Part shown: piece by piece, positions 14,061 to 27,145 of the stretch
Layout: each line of letters opens with the position of its first letter
How positions within the stretch are numbered: position 1 is the stretch's first letter
Assembly (NCBI RefSeq): GCF_047675955.1
Contig: NC_132931.1
Location: 62,001-126,000 of the forward strand
Direction: 5' to 3'
DNA from: Chlorocebus sabaeus
Taxonomy: Eukaryota > Chordata > Mammalia > Primates > Cercopithecidae
DNA length: 64,000 bases
The notes under the pieces: generated by a model
Database searches by the model: none
What the model saw: the letters and a program-made list of their open reading frames with translations, nothing else
Told to the model about the DNA's origin: nothing
Translations under genes and position numbers: made by a program

Positions 14061-15239
14061 TGGGCTTCCAAATATCACTTTGCAAATTCCATGAGAACAA
14101 TCTCAGTGAACGGCTTGTTGAGGGGAAAGATGTAACTCTGTGAGACGAATTCACAGAACACAAAGCAGTTTCTCAGGAAGCTTCTTTCCAGTTTTTATCT
14201 GAGGACATTTCCTTTATCACCATAGGCCATTAAGGGCTTCCAAATATCACTTTACAAATTGCACAAGAACAGTCTTAGTGAACGGTTTGTTGATGGGAAA
14301 GCCGTAACTGTGTAAGACGAATTAACAGAACACAAAGCAGTTTCTCAGAAAGCTTCTTCCCAGTTTTTATCTGAGGACATTTCCTTTATCACCTTACCCT
14401 CTATGGGTTTCCAAAGATCACTTTGCAAATTCCACAAGAACAGTCTTAGGGAAAGGCTTCTTGAAGGGAAAGTAGTAACTCTGTGAGATGAATTAACAGA
14501 ACACAAAGAAGTTTCTCAGAAAGCTTCTTTTCCGCTTTTAACTGGAGATATATCCTTTTTCACCATTGCCCTCCATGGGCTCCCAAATATCACCTTGCAA
14601 ATTCCACAAGAACAGTCTTAGAGAAAAGCTTCTTGAGGGGAAAGCTGTAACTCTGTGAGATGAATTAACAGAACACAAAGCAGTTTCCCAGAATGCTTCT
14701 TTTCACTTTTTAACTGAAGATATTTCCTTTTTCACCACAGTCCTCTGTGGGTTTCCAAATATCACATTGCAAATTCCACAAGAACACTCTTAGTGAACGG
14801 ATTGTTGAGGGGAAAGCTGTAACACTGTGAGACGAATTCACAGAACACAAAGCAGTTTCTCAGAAAGCTTCTTTCCAGTTTTTATCTGAGGATATTTCCT
14901 TTTTCAACCTAGCCCTCTATGGGCTTCCAAATATCACTTTACAAATGACACAAGAACAGTCTTAGTGGAAGGCTTCTTGAGGGGAAAGCTGGAACTCTGT
15001 CAGATGAAATAACAGAACACAAAGCAGTTTCTCAGAAACCTTCTTTTCAGTTTTTATCTCAGGATATTTTCTTTTTCACTATAGCCCAATATGGGATTCC
15101 AAATATCACTTTGCAAATTCCACAAGAACAGTCTTAGCGAAAGGCTTCTTGAGGGGAAAGCTGTAACTCTGTGAGATGCATTAAGAGAACACAAGGCAGT
15201 TTCTCAGAAAGCTTCTTTTCAGTTTTTAACTGAAGATAT

Positions 15240-16500
15240 ATCCTTTTTCACCATAGACCTCTATGGACTTCCAAATATCACTTTGTAAATTCCACAAGAA
15301 CAGTCTTAGTGAACGGCTTCTTGAGGGGAAAGCTGTAACACTGGGAGACGAATTAACAGAACACAAAGCAGTTTCTCCGAAAGTTTCATTCCAGTTTTCA
15401 TCTGAGGACATTTCTTTTATCTCCGTAGGCCTCTATGGGCTTCCAAATATCACGTTACAAATTCCACAAGAACAGTCTTAGCGGAAGGCTTCTTGAGAGG
15501 AAAACTGCAACTCTGTGAGATGAATTAACAGAACACAAAGCAGTTTCTCACAAACCTTCTTTTCAGTTTTTATCTTAGGATATTTCCTTTTTCACTATAG
15601 CCCTCTATGGTATTCCAAATATCAATTTGCAAATTCCACAAAAACAGTCTTAGCGAAAGGCTTCTTGAGGGGAAAGCTGCAACTCTGTGAGATGAATTTA
15701 GAGAACACGAAGCAGTTTCTCAGAAAGCTTCTTTGCCGCATTTAACTGAAGATATATCCTTTTTCACCATAGCCCTCTAAGGGCTTCCAACTATCACTTT
15801 GCAAATTTCGTAATAACAGACTTATCAAAAGGCTTCTTGACGGGAAAGCTGTAACTCTGTGAGTTGAATTAACAGAAAACAAAGCGTTTTCTCAGAAAGC
15901 TTCTTTTCAGTTTTTAACTGAAGATATTTACTTTTTCACCATAGACCTCTATGGGCTTCCAAATATCACTTTGAAAATTCCACAGGAACGGTCTTAGTGA
16001 ACGACATGTTGAGGGGAAAGCTGTAACTCTGTGAGACAAATTAACAGAACACAAAGCAGTTTCTCAGAAAACTTCTTTCAAGTTTTTATCTGACTACATT
16101 TCCTTTATCACCGTATCCCTCCATGGGATTCCAAATATCACTTTACAAATTCCACAACAACAGTCTTTGCAGAAGATTTTTCAGAGGAAAGCTGTAACTC
16201 TGTGAGTTGAATTTATAGAACACAAAGCAGTTTCAAAGAAAGCTTCTTTTCCCCTTTTAACTGAAGATATATCTTATTTCACCATAGCCCTCTATGTGCT
16301 TCCAAATATCACTTTACAAATTCCTCAAGAACAGTCTTAGCTGAAGGCTTCTTGAAGGTAAAGCTGTAAGCTTTTGAGATGAATTAACAGAACACAAAGC
16401 AGTTTTTCAGAAACCTTCTTTTCAGTTTTTAACTAAGGATATTTTCTTTTTCACTGTAGCCCTCTAAGGGCTTCCAAATATCACCTTGCAAATTCCACAA
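15240..16500 (-). repeat. 10-monomer duplication, copy 1
   Basis: This segment recurs at an offset of 1717-1718 bp (10 monomers). Shared rare variants are TTCTCCGAAAG with TTCATTCCAGTTTTCATCTG (15373 and 17091), GAGTTGAATTAACAGAAAAC with AAAGCGTTTTCTC (15861 and 17578), TCTGACTACATTTCC (16091 and 17808), and CTGAAGGCTTCTTGA (16341 and 18058). The constant offset across all four markers supports one tandem duplication of a 10-mer block. The match fades near 16500. Confidence 0.8.
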
Positions 16501-16956
16501 GAACAGTCTTACTGAATGACTTGTTGAGGGGAAAGCTCTAACTCTGTGAGACGAATTCACAGAACTCAAAGCAGTTTCTCAAAAAGTTACTTTCCAGATT
16601 TTACCTCAGTACATTTCCTTTATTACCATAGCCCTCTGTGGGCTTCCAAATATCACTTTACAAATTCCACAAGAACAGTCTTAGCGAAAGGCTTCTTAAG
16701 TGGAAAGCTGTAAACCAGTGAGATGAATTAACAGAACACAAAGCAGTTTCTCAGAAACCTTCTTTTCAGTTTTATCTTAGGATATTTCCTTTTTCACTAC
16801 AGCCCTCTATGGGCTTCCAAATATCACTTTGCATATTCCACAAGAACAGTCTTAGCGAAAGGCTCCTTGAGGCGAATGTTGTAACACTTTGAGATGAATT
16901 AAGAGAACATAAAGCAGTTTCTCTGAAAGCTTCTTTTCTGCTTTTAACTGAAGATA

Positions 16957-18217
16957 TATCCTTTTTCACCGCAGCCCTCTATGGGTTTCCAAATATCACT
17001 TTGCAAATTCCACAAGAACAGTCTTAGTGAACGGCTTGTTGAGTGGAAAGCTGTAACTCTGTGAGACGAATTAACAGAACACAAAGCAGTTTCTCCGAAA
17101 GCTTCATTCCAGTTTTCATCTGAGGACATTTGCTTTATCACCGTACGCCTCTATGGACTTCCAAGTATCACTTTACAAATTCCACAAGAACAGACTTAGC
17201 GGAAGGCTTCTTGAGGGAAAAGCTGTAACTCTGTGAGATGAATTAACAGAACACAAAGTAGTTTCTCAGAAACCTTCTTTACAGTTTTTATCTTACTATA
17301 TTTCTTTTTTCACTATAGCCCTCTATGGGCTTCCAAATATCAATTTGCAAATTCCACAAGAACAGTCTTAGCGAAAGAATTCTTGAGGGGAAAGCTGCAA
17401 CTCTGTGAGATGTATTAAGAGAACACAAAGTAGTTTCTCAGAAGCTTCTTTTCCGCATTTAACTGAAGATATATCCTTTTTCACCATAGCCCTCCATGGG
17501 TTTCAAACTATCACTTTGCAAATTCCGGAATAACAGACTTAGCGAAAGGCTTCTTGACGGGAAAGCTGTAACTCTGTGAGTTGAATTAACAGAAAACAAA
17601 GCGTTTTCTCAGAAAGCTTCTTTTCAGTTTCTAACCGAAGATATTTCCTTTTTCACCATAGACCACTACGGGCTTCCAAGTATCACTTTGAAAATTCCAC
17701 AAGAACAGTCTTAGTGAATGGCTTGTTGAGGGGAAAGCTGTAACTCTGTGAGACAAATTAACAGAAAACAAAGCAGTTTCTCAGAAAACTTCTTTCCAGT
17801 TTTTATCTGACTACATTTCCTTTATTACCTAATCCCTCTCTGGGATTCCAAATATCAGTTTACAAATTCCACAAGAACAGTCTTAGCGAAAGAATTTTCA
17901 ACGGAAACCTGTAACTCTGTGAGGTGAATTTAGAGAACACAAAGCAGTTTCTCAGAAACCTTCTTTTCCGCTTTTAACTGAAGATATATCCTATTTCACC
18001 ATAGCCCTCTATGGGCATCCAAATATCACCTTACAAATTCTTCAAGAACAGTCTTATCTGAAGGCTTCTTGAGGGTAAAGCTGTAACCATGTGAGATGAA
18101 TTAACAGAACACAAAGCAGTTTTTCAGAAACCTTCTTTTCAGTTTTTATCTAAGGATATTTCCTTTTTCACTACAGCCCTCTAAGGGCTTCCAAATATCA
18201 CTTTGCAAATTGCACAA
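16957..18217 (-). repeat. 10-monomer duplication, copy 2
   Basis: Partner of 15240-16500 at a constant 1717-1718 bp offset. Copy differences are spread through the segment, so the duplication is old. After about 18217 the two copies part company. The GTCTTACTGAA variant of copy 1 at about 16507 has a counterpart near 18397, not at the expected place, which suggests one extra monomer was inserted in copy 2. Confidence 0.78.
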
Positions 18218-18963
18218 GAACAGTATTAGCAGAAGTCTTCTTGAGGGGAAAGCTGTAACACTGTGAGATGAATTAAGAGAACAAAAAACAATTTCTCAGA
18301 AAGCTTCCTTTCAGTTTTTAACTGAAGATAATTCCTTTTTCACCATAGACCTCTATGGGGTTCCAAATATCAGTTTGCGAATTCCACAAGAACAGTCTTA
18401 CTGAAGGGCTTGTTGAGCGGAAAAATGTAACTCTGTAAGAGGAGATAACAGAACACAAAGCAGTTTCTCATGAAGCTTCCTTCCATTTTTTATCTGAGGA
18501 CATTTCCTTTTTCACCGTAACCCTCTATGGGCTTCCATATATCACTTTAAAAATTCCACAAGAACAGTCTTAGTGCAAGGCTTCTTGAGGGAAAAGATAT
18601 AACTCTGTGAGATGATTTAGGAGAACACAAAGCAGTTTCTCAGAATCCTTCTTTTCCGTTTTTACCTTAGGATATTTCCTTTTTCACTATAGCCCTCTAT
18701 GGGCTTGCAAATATCACTTTGCAAATTCCACAAGAAGAGTCTTAGCTAAAGGCTTCTTGAGGGGAACGTTGTAACTCTGTGAGATGAATTAAGAGAACAC
18801 CAAGCAGTTTCTGAGAAAGCTTCTTTTCCGCTTGAAACTGAAGATATATCTTTTTCACCATAGCACTCTGTGGACTTCCGAATATCACTTTGCAAATTCC
18901 ACAAGAACAGTCATAGCGAAACGCTTCTTGAGAGGAAAGTTGTAACTCTATGAGATGAATTAA

Positions 18964-19384
18964 CAAAACACAAAGCAGTTTCTCACAAAGCTTCTTTTCA
19001 GTTTTTAACTGAAGAGATTTCCTTTTTCACCATAGGCTTCCATGGGTTTTCAAATATAACTTTGCAAATTCCACAAGAACAGTTGTAGTGAACGTCCTGT
19101 TGAGGGTAAAGCTGTAACACTGTGAGACGAATTAACAGAACACAAACAGTTTCTCAGAAACCTTCTTTCCAGTTTATATCTGAGGACATTTCCTTTATCA
19201 CCGTCGCTCTTTATCGGTTTCCAAATATCACTTTACAAATTCCAGAAGAACAGTCTTAGCGGAAGTCTTCTTCAGGAGAAAGCTGTAATTCTGTGAGATG
19301 AACTAGCAGAACACAAAGCAGTTTCTCAGAAACCTTCTTTTCAGTTATTATCCTAGGATATTTCCTTTATCACTGTAGCCCTCT
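18964..19384 (-). repeat. Dispersed duplicate pair, copy B (partner 13640-14060)
   Basis: This is the second member of the 31-monomer-offset pair. It carries the same AACTGAAGAGATTT and GTTGTAGTGAACGTC variants and the same CACAAACAG deletion. It lies just past the end of the 10-monomer duplication, so layer b was shuffled by more than one event. Confidence 0.65.
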
Positions 19385-22300
19385 AGGGGCTTCCAAATAT
19401 CACTTTGGAAATTCCACAACAACAGTCTTAGCGAAAGGCTTCTTGAGGGGAAAGCTATAACTTTGTGAGATGAATTAAAAGAACACAAAGCAGTTTCTCA
19501 GAAAGCTTCTTTTCTATATTTAACTGAAGATATGTTCTTTTTCACCACAGCCCTCTATGGGATTCCAAATACCACTTTGCAAATTCCACAAGAACAGTCA
19601 CAGCAAAAGGCTTCTTGAGTGGAAAGCTGTAACTCTGTGGTTTGAATTAAGAGAACACAAAGCAGTTTCTCAGGAAGTTCTTTTCCGCTTTTAACTGAAG
19701 ATGTATCCTTTTTCACCATAGCCCTCCATGGGCTTCTAAATATCACTTTGTAAATTCGACAAGAACAGTCTTAGCGGAAGGATTCTTAAAGGGAAAGCTG
19801 TTATTCTGTGAGATGAATTAACAAAACACAAAGCAGCTTCACAGAAAGCTTCTTTTAGTTTTTAACTGAAGATATTTCCTTTTTCGCCATTACCCTCTAT
19901 GGTCTTCCAAATATCACTTTGCAAATTCCACAACAACAGTATTAGTGAACGGCGCGTTGAGGGGAAAGCAGTAACTCTGTGAGATGAATTAACAGAACAC
20001 AAAGCAGTTTTTCAGAATACTTCTTTCCAGTTTTTATCTGAGGAAATTTCCTTTATCACCATAGTCCTCTATGGGCTTCCAAATATCACTTTGCAAATTC
20101 CACAAGAACAGTATTATCGAAAGGCTTCTTGAGGGGAAAGCTGTAACTCTGTGAGATGAATTAACAGAACACAAAGTAGTTTCTCAGAACCCGTCTATTC
20201 AGTTTTTATGTTAGGATATTTTCTTTTTCACTATAGCCCTCTAAGGGTTTCCAAATATCAACCTACAAATTCCACAAGAAAATTCTTCACGGAAGGCTTC
20301 TTGAGGGGAAAGCTGTAACTCTGTGAGATGAATTAACAGAACACAAACCAGTTTCTCAGAAAGCTTCTTTTCTGTTTTTAACTTAGGATATTTCCTATTC
20401 CACCGTAGCCCTCTATGGGCGTCTAAATATCACTTTGCAAATTCCACAAGAACAGTATTATCAAAAGGCTTCTTGAGGGGAAAGCTGTAACTCTGTGAGA
20501 TGAATGAACAGAACACCAAGCAGTTTCTCAGAAAGCTTCTTTTCAGATTTTAACGGAAGATATTTCCTTTTTCACCATAGCCCACCTTGGGCTTCCAAAT
20601 ATAACTTTGCAAATTCTACAAGAACAGTCTAAGCGAAAGGCTTCTTGAAGACAAAGCTGTAACTCTGTGAGATGAATTAACAGAACACAAAGTAGTTTCT
20701 CAGCAAGCTTCTATCAAGTTTTTAACTGAAGATATTTCCTTTTTTACCATTGCCCTCTATGGGTTTCAAATATCACTTTCCAAATTCCACAAGAACAGTC
20801 TTAGCGAAAGGCTTCTTGAGGCGAAAGTTGCAACTCTCTGAGATCAATTAACAGAACACAAAGCAGTTTCTCAGAAACCTTCTTTTCAGTTTTTAACTGA
20901 AGATATTCTCTTTTTCACCATAGACGTCTATGGGTTTCCAAATACCACTTTGCAAATTCCACAAGAACAGTCTTAGCGAACGGCTTGTCGAGGGGAAAGC
21001 TGTAACGCTGTGAGACGAATTAACAGAACACAAAGCAGTTTCTCATAAAGCTTCTTTCCAATTTTTATCTGAGGACTTTTCCTTTATCACCGTAGCTCTT
21101 TATGGGCTTCCAAATATCACTTTACAAATTCCACAAGATCAGTCTTTGCGGAAGGCTTCTTGAGGGTAAACCTGTAACTCTGTGAGATGAACTAACAGAA
21201 CACAAAGCAGTGGCTCAGAAACCTTCTTTATAGTTTTTATCTTAGGATATTTCCTTTTTCACTATAACCCTCTAAGGGCGTCCAAATATCACTTTGTAAA
21301 TTCCACAAGAACAGTCTTAGCGAAAGACTTTTTGAGGGGAAATCTGTAATTCTGTGAGATGAATTAAGAGAACACAAGGCAGTTTCTCAGAAAGCTTCCT
21401 TTCTTCTTTTAAGTGCAGATATATCCTTTTTCACCATAGCCCTCTATAGACTTCCAAATACCACTTTGCAAACTACAGAAGAACAGTCTCAGCGAAAGAT
21501 TTCTTGAGGGGAAAGCTGTAACTCTGTGAGATGAATTAATAAAACACAAAGCAGTTTCTCAGAAAGCTTCTTTTCCGCTTTTAACTGAAAATATATCCCT
21601 TTTCACCTTAGACTTCTAGGGGCTTTAAAATATCACTTTGCAAATTCCACAAGAACAGTCTTAGCGAAATGCTTCTTGAGGGGAAAGCTGTAACTCTGTG
21701 AGATGAATTAACAAAATACAAAGCAGTATCTCCGAAAGCTTCTTTTCAGTTTTTTACTGAAGATAATTTTTTTTTCACCATAGCCCTGTATGGGCTTCCA
21801 AATATCACTTTACAAATTCCACAAGAACAGTCTTAGCGGAAGGATTCTTGAGGTAAAAGCTGTAACTCTGTGAGATGACTTAACAGAACACAAAGCAGTT
21901 TCTCAGAAACCTTCTTTTCAGTTTTTATCTTAGGATATTTCCGTAATCACTATAGCCCTCTATGCGCTTCCAAATATCACTTTGCAAATTTCACAAGAAC
22001 AGTCTTAGCGAAAGGCTTCTTGAGGGGAAAGCTGTAACTCTGTTAGAAGAATAAAGAGACCACAAAGCAGTTTCTCAGAAAGCTTCTTTTCCACTTTTAA
22101 CTGAAGATATTTCCTTTTTCACCATAGACCTCTCTGGGCTTCCAAATATCACTTTGCAAATTTCACAAGAACAATCTTATTGAACGGCTTGTTGAGGAGA
22201 AAGCTGTAACACTGTGAGAGGAATTCAAACACAACAAAGCAGTTTCTCAGAAAGCTTCTTTCCAGTTTTTATCTGAGGGCTTTTCCTTTATCACCATAGC

Positions 22301-24920
22301 CCTCTATGGGTTTCCAAATATCACTTTAAAAATTCCACAGGAACAGTCTTAGCGGAAGACTTCTTGAGGTGAAAGCTGTAACTCTGTGAGATGAATTATC
22401 AGAACACAAAGTAGTTTCTCAGAATCCTTCTTTTCAGTTTTTATCTTAGGGTATTTCCTTTTTCACTATAGCCCTCTATGGGCTTCCAAATATCACTTTG
22501 CAAATTTCACAAGGACGGTCTTAGCGAAAGCCTTCTTGAGGGGAAAGTTGTAACTCTGTGAGATGAATTAAGAGAACACAAAGCTGTTTCTCATAAAGCT
22601 TCTTTTCCGCTTTTAACTGAAGATACATCCTTTTTCACCTTAGCCATCTATGGGTTTCCAAATATCTCATTGCACATTCCACAAGAACAGTCTTAGCGAA
22701 ACGCTTCTTGAGGGGAAACCTGTAACTCTGTGAGATGCATTAACAGAACACAAAGCAGTTTCTCAGAAAGATTCTTTTGAGTATTTAACTGAAGATATTT
22801 CCTTTTTCACCCTAGGCTTCTATGGGTTCCAAATATCACTTTGCAAATTCCACAAGAACAATCTTTGCGGAAGACTTCTTGAAAGGAAATCTGTAACTCT
22901 GTGAGATGAATTAACAGAGCAAAAAGCGGTTTCTCGGAAAGCTTCTTTACAGTTTTTAACTGAGGAAATTTCCTCTTTCACCATAGACCTCTATGGGCTT
23001 CCAAATATCACTTTACAAATTCCAGAAGAAGAGATTTACGGGAGGCGTTGTGAGGTGAAAGCTGGAACTCTTTGAGACGAATTCACAGAACACAAAGCAA
23101 TTTCTAGAAACATTCTATTCAGTTTTTATCTTAGGATATTTCCTTTTTCACTATAGCCCAGTATGTGCTTCCAAATACCACATTGCAAATTCCAAAAGAA
23201 CAGTCTTAGCGGAAGGCTTCTTGAGGGGAAAGCTGTAACTCTGTGAGATGAATTAAGAGAACACAAAGCAGTATCTCAGAAAGCTTCATTTCCCCTTTTA
23301 ACTGAAGATATATCCTTTTTCACTTTAGCCCTCTAGGGGTTCCAAATATAACTTTGCAATTTTGACAAGAACAGTCTTAGTGAACAGCTTGTTGAGGGGA
23401 ATGTTGTAACTCTGTGAGACGGATTAACAGAACACAAAACAGTTTCTCAGAAAGCTTCTTTCCAGTTTTTATCTGAGGACATTTCCTTTATCACCATAGT
23501 CCTCAATGGGTTTCCAAATATCACTTTACAAATTCCACAAGAACAGTCTTAGCGCAACGCTTACTGAGGGGAAAGCTGTAACACTGTGAGATGAATTAAC
23601 AGAACAAAAAGCAGTTTCTCAGAAACCTTCCTTTCAGTTTTTATCTTGGGATATTTCCTTTTTAACTATAGCCCTCTATGGGCTTTCAAATATCACTTTG
23701 AAAATTCCACAGGAACAGTCTTAGCGAAAGGCTTTTTGAGGGGAAAGCTGTAACTCTGTGAGATGAATTAACAGAACAGAGTGCAGTTTCTCAGAAAGCG
23801 TCTTTCCAGTTTTTAACTGAAGATATTTCCTTTTCCACCATAGCCCTCTATGGGCTTCCAAATATCACTTTGCAAATTCCACAAGTACAGTCTTAGCGAA
23901 AGGCTTCTGGAGGGTAAAGTTGTAACTCTGTGAGATGAATTAACAGAACACAAAGCAGTTTCTCATGAAGCTCTTTTCAGTCTTTATCTTAGGATATTTA
24001 GTTTTTCACCATAGCCCTCTATGGGCTTCAAAATATCACTTTGCAAACTCCACAAGAACAGTCTCAGCGAAAGATTTCTTGAGGGTAAAGCTGTAACTCC
24101 GTGACATGAATTTAAAAAACACAAAGCTCTTTCTCATGAAGCTTATTTCTAGTTTTTATCTTAGAATATTTCCTTTTTCACCATAGCCCACTACAGGCTT
24201 TCAAATGACAGTTTGCAAATTCCACAAGAACAGTCGCAACGAAAGGCTTCCTGAGGGGAAAGCTGTAACTCTGTGAGATGAATTAACAGAACACAAAACA
24301 GTTTCTCTGAAACGTATTTTCAGTTTTTATCTTACGATATTTCCGTTTTCACCATAGCCCTCTATGGGCTTCCAATGTCACTTTGCAAATTCCACAAGAA
24401 CAGTCTTAGCGAAAGGCTTCTCTAGGAGAATGCTGTAATTCTGTGAGATGAATTAAGAGAACACAAAGCAGTTTCTCATAAAGCTTCTTTTCAGTTTTTA
24501 TCTAAGGATATTTCCTTTTTCACCATAACCCAGTATGGGCTTCAAAATATCACTTTGCAAATTCCACAAGAGCAGTCTTAGCAAAAGGCTTCTTAAGGGG
24601 AAAGCTGTAACTCTGCGATATGAATTAACAGAACACAAAGCAGTTTCTCAGAAAGCTTCTCTTCGGTTTTTATCTTAGAATATTTCCTTTTTCAGCATAG
24701 TCCTCTATGGGCTTACAAATATCACGGTACAAATTCCACAAGAACAGTCTTAGCGAAAGGATACCTGAAGGGAAAGGTGTAACTCTGTGAGATGAATTAA
24801 CAAAACACAAAACAGCTTCTCAGAAAGCTTCTTTTCAGTTTTTATCTTAGAATATATCCTTTTTCAACGTAGCCCTCTATGGGCTTGCAAATATCACTTT
24901 GCAAATTCCACAAGAATAGT

Positions 24921-27145
24921 CGTAGCGTAAGGCTTCTTGAGGGGAAAGCTGTAACTCTGAGAGATGAATTAACAGAACACAAAGCAGTATCTCAGAAAGC
25001 TTCTTTCCAATTTTTAACGGAAGATAATTCCTTTTTCACCACAGCCGTCTATGGGCTTCCAAATATCACTTTGCAAATTCCACAAGAACAGTCTTAGCGA
25101 AAGGCTTCTTGAGGGAAAGCTGTAACTCTCTGAGATGAATTAACAGAACACAAAGCAGTTTCTCAGAAATCGTCTGTCCAGTTTTTAACTGAAGATATTT
25201 CCTTTTTCAGCATAGCCCTCTATGGGGTTCCAAATACCACTTTGAAAATTCCACAAGAACACTCTTAGCGAAAGGCCTCTTTAGGGGAAAGCTGTAACTC
25301 TCGAGATGTATTAACAGAACACAAAGCAGTTTCTCAGAAAGCTTCTTTTCAATTTTACTCTTTGGATATTTCCTTTTTCACCAGAGCACTCTATGGGCAA
25401 CCAAATATCACTTTGCAAATTCCAAGGAACAGTCTTAGTGAAGGACATTAGAGAAGAAAGCTGTTACTCCGTGAGATGAATTAGCAGAACACAAAGCAGT
25501 TTCTCAGAAACTTCTTTTCAGTTTTTATCTTAGGATATTTCCTTTTTCACCATAGCCCTCTATGGGCTTCCTAATATCACCTTGCAAATTCCACAAGAAC
25601 AGTCTTGGCGAAAGGCTTCTTGAGGGTAAGCTGTAACTTTATGAAATGAATTAACAGAACACAAAACAGTTTCTAAGAAAGCTTCTTTTCAGTTTTTATC
25701 TTAGGATATTTCCTTTTTCACCATAGCCCGCTATGGGCTTCCAAATATCACTTTGCAAATTCCACAAGAACAGTTGCATCGAAAGGATTCTTGAGGGAAA
25801 GCTGTAACACTGAGAGATGAATTAACAGAACACAAAGCAGTTTCTCAGAAAGCCTCTTTCCAATTTTTAACGGAAGGTAATTCCTTTTTCGCCACAGCCC
25901 TCTATGGGCTTCCAAACATCACTTTCCAAATTCCACATGAGCAGTCTTAGCAAAAGGCTTCTTGAGGGAAAGCTGTAACTCTTTGAGATGAATTAACAGA
26001 ACACAAAGCAGTTTCTCAGAAATCGTCTTTCCAGTTTTTAACTGAAGATATTTCCTTTTTCACCATAGCCCTCTATGGGCTTCCAAATATCACTTTGTAA
26101 ATTCCAAGAGAACAGTCTTAGCGAAAGGCTTCTTGAGGGGGAAGCTGTAACTCTATGAGACGAATTAACAGAACACAATGCAGTTTCTCAGAAGGCTTCT
26201 TTCCAGTTTTTAACTGAAGATACTTCCTGTTTCACCATAGCCCTCTATATGCTTCCAAATATCACTTTGCAAATTACAAAAGAAAAATCTTAGCAAAAGA
26301 CTTCTTGAGGGGAAAGCTGCAACTCTGTGAGATTAATTAACAGAACACAAAGCAGTTTCTCAGAAAGCTTCTTTTCAGTTTTTACCTTAGGATATTTCCT
26401 TTTTCACCATAGCTCTCTAAGGGCTTCCAATTATCACTTTGCAAATTCCACAAGAACAGTCTTAGCGAAAGGCTTTTTGAGGGGAAAGCTGTAACACTGT
26501 GAGATAAATTAGCAGAACACAAAGCAGTTTCTCAGAAAGCTTCTTTTCAGTTTTTATCTTAGGATGTTTCCTTTTTCACCGAAGCCCTCTATGGGTTTCC
26601 GAATATCACTTTGCAAATTCCACAAGAACAGTCTTAACGAAAGGCTTTTAGAGGGGAAAGTTGTAACTCTATGACATGAATTACAGAACACAAAGCAGGA
26701 TCTCAGAAAGCTTCTTAACAGTTTTTAACTGAAGATATTTCCATTTTTACCATAGCCCTCTTGGCTTCCAAATATAACTTTGCAAATTCCACAAGAACAG
26801 TCTTAGCGAAAGGCTTCCTGACGGGAAAGCTGTAACTCTGTGAGATGAATTAACAGAACACAAAACAGCATCTCAGAAAGATTCTTTTCACTTTTTATCT
26901 TAGAATATTTCCTTTTTCACCATAGCCCTCTATGGGCTTCCTAATAACACGTTGCAAATTCCACAAGAACAGTCTTAGCGAAAGGTTTCTTGAGGGGAAA
27001 GTTGTAACTCTGTGAGATGAATTAACAGAACACAAAGCAGTTTCTAAGAAAGCTTCTTTTCAGTTTTTATGTTAGGATATTTCCTTTTTCACCATAGCCC
27101 TCTATGGGATTCCAAATATCACTTTGCAAATTCGACAAGAACAGT
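24921..27145 (-). repeat. 13-mer higher-order unit, copy 1
   Basis: Runs from the CGTAGCGTAAGG marker to the next marker, 2225 bp or about 13 monomers. Marker-to-marker limits are a convention, not true breakpoints. An off-phase relative of the marker monomer sits near 25775, five monomers in. Confidence 0.65.

Larger units (their letters stand above)
3951..24699 (-). repeat. Alpha satellite layer b: irregular mixture of three monomer classes
   Basis: Three classes alternate. Class i has TTTTCCGCTTTTAACTGAAG followed by ATATATCC. Class ii has GTGAACGGCTTGTTGAGG, GAGACGAATT, and TTATCTGAGGACATTTCC followed by TTTATCACC. Class iii has TTTTATCTTAGGATATTTCC followed by TTTTTCACTATAG. Class ii first appears near 5100 and 5626, recurs near 8200, 8720, 9225, 9905, 10595, 11118, 11452, 11802, 12320, 12655, 13340 and on to about 23475, at spacings of 1-5 monomers, most often 3 or 4. 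This looks like the remains of a short (3-4 monomer) higher-order unit that has lost register. The last about 1 kb is transitional. No gene or other element is seen. Confidence 0.75.
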
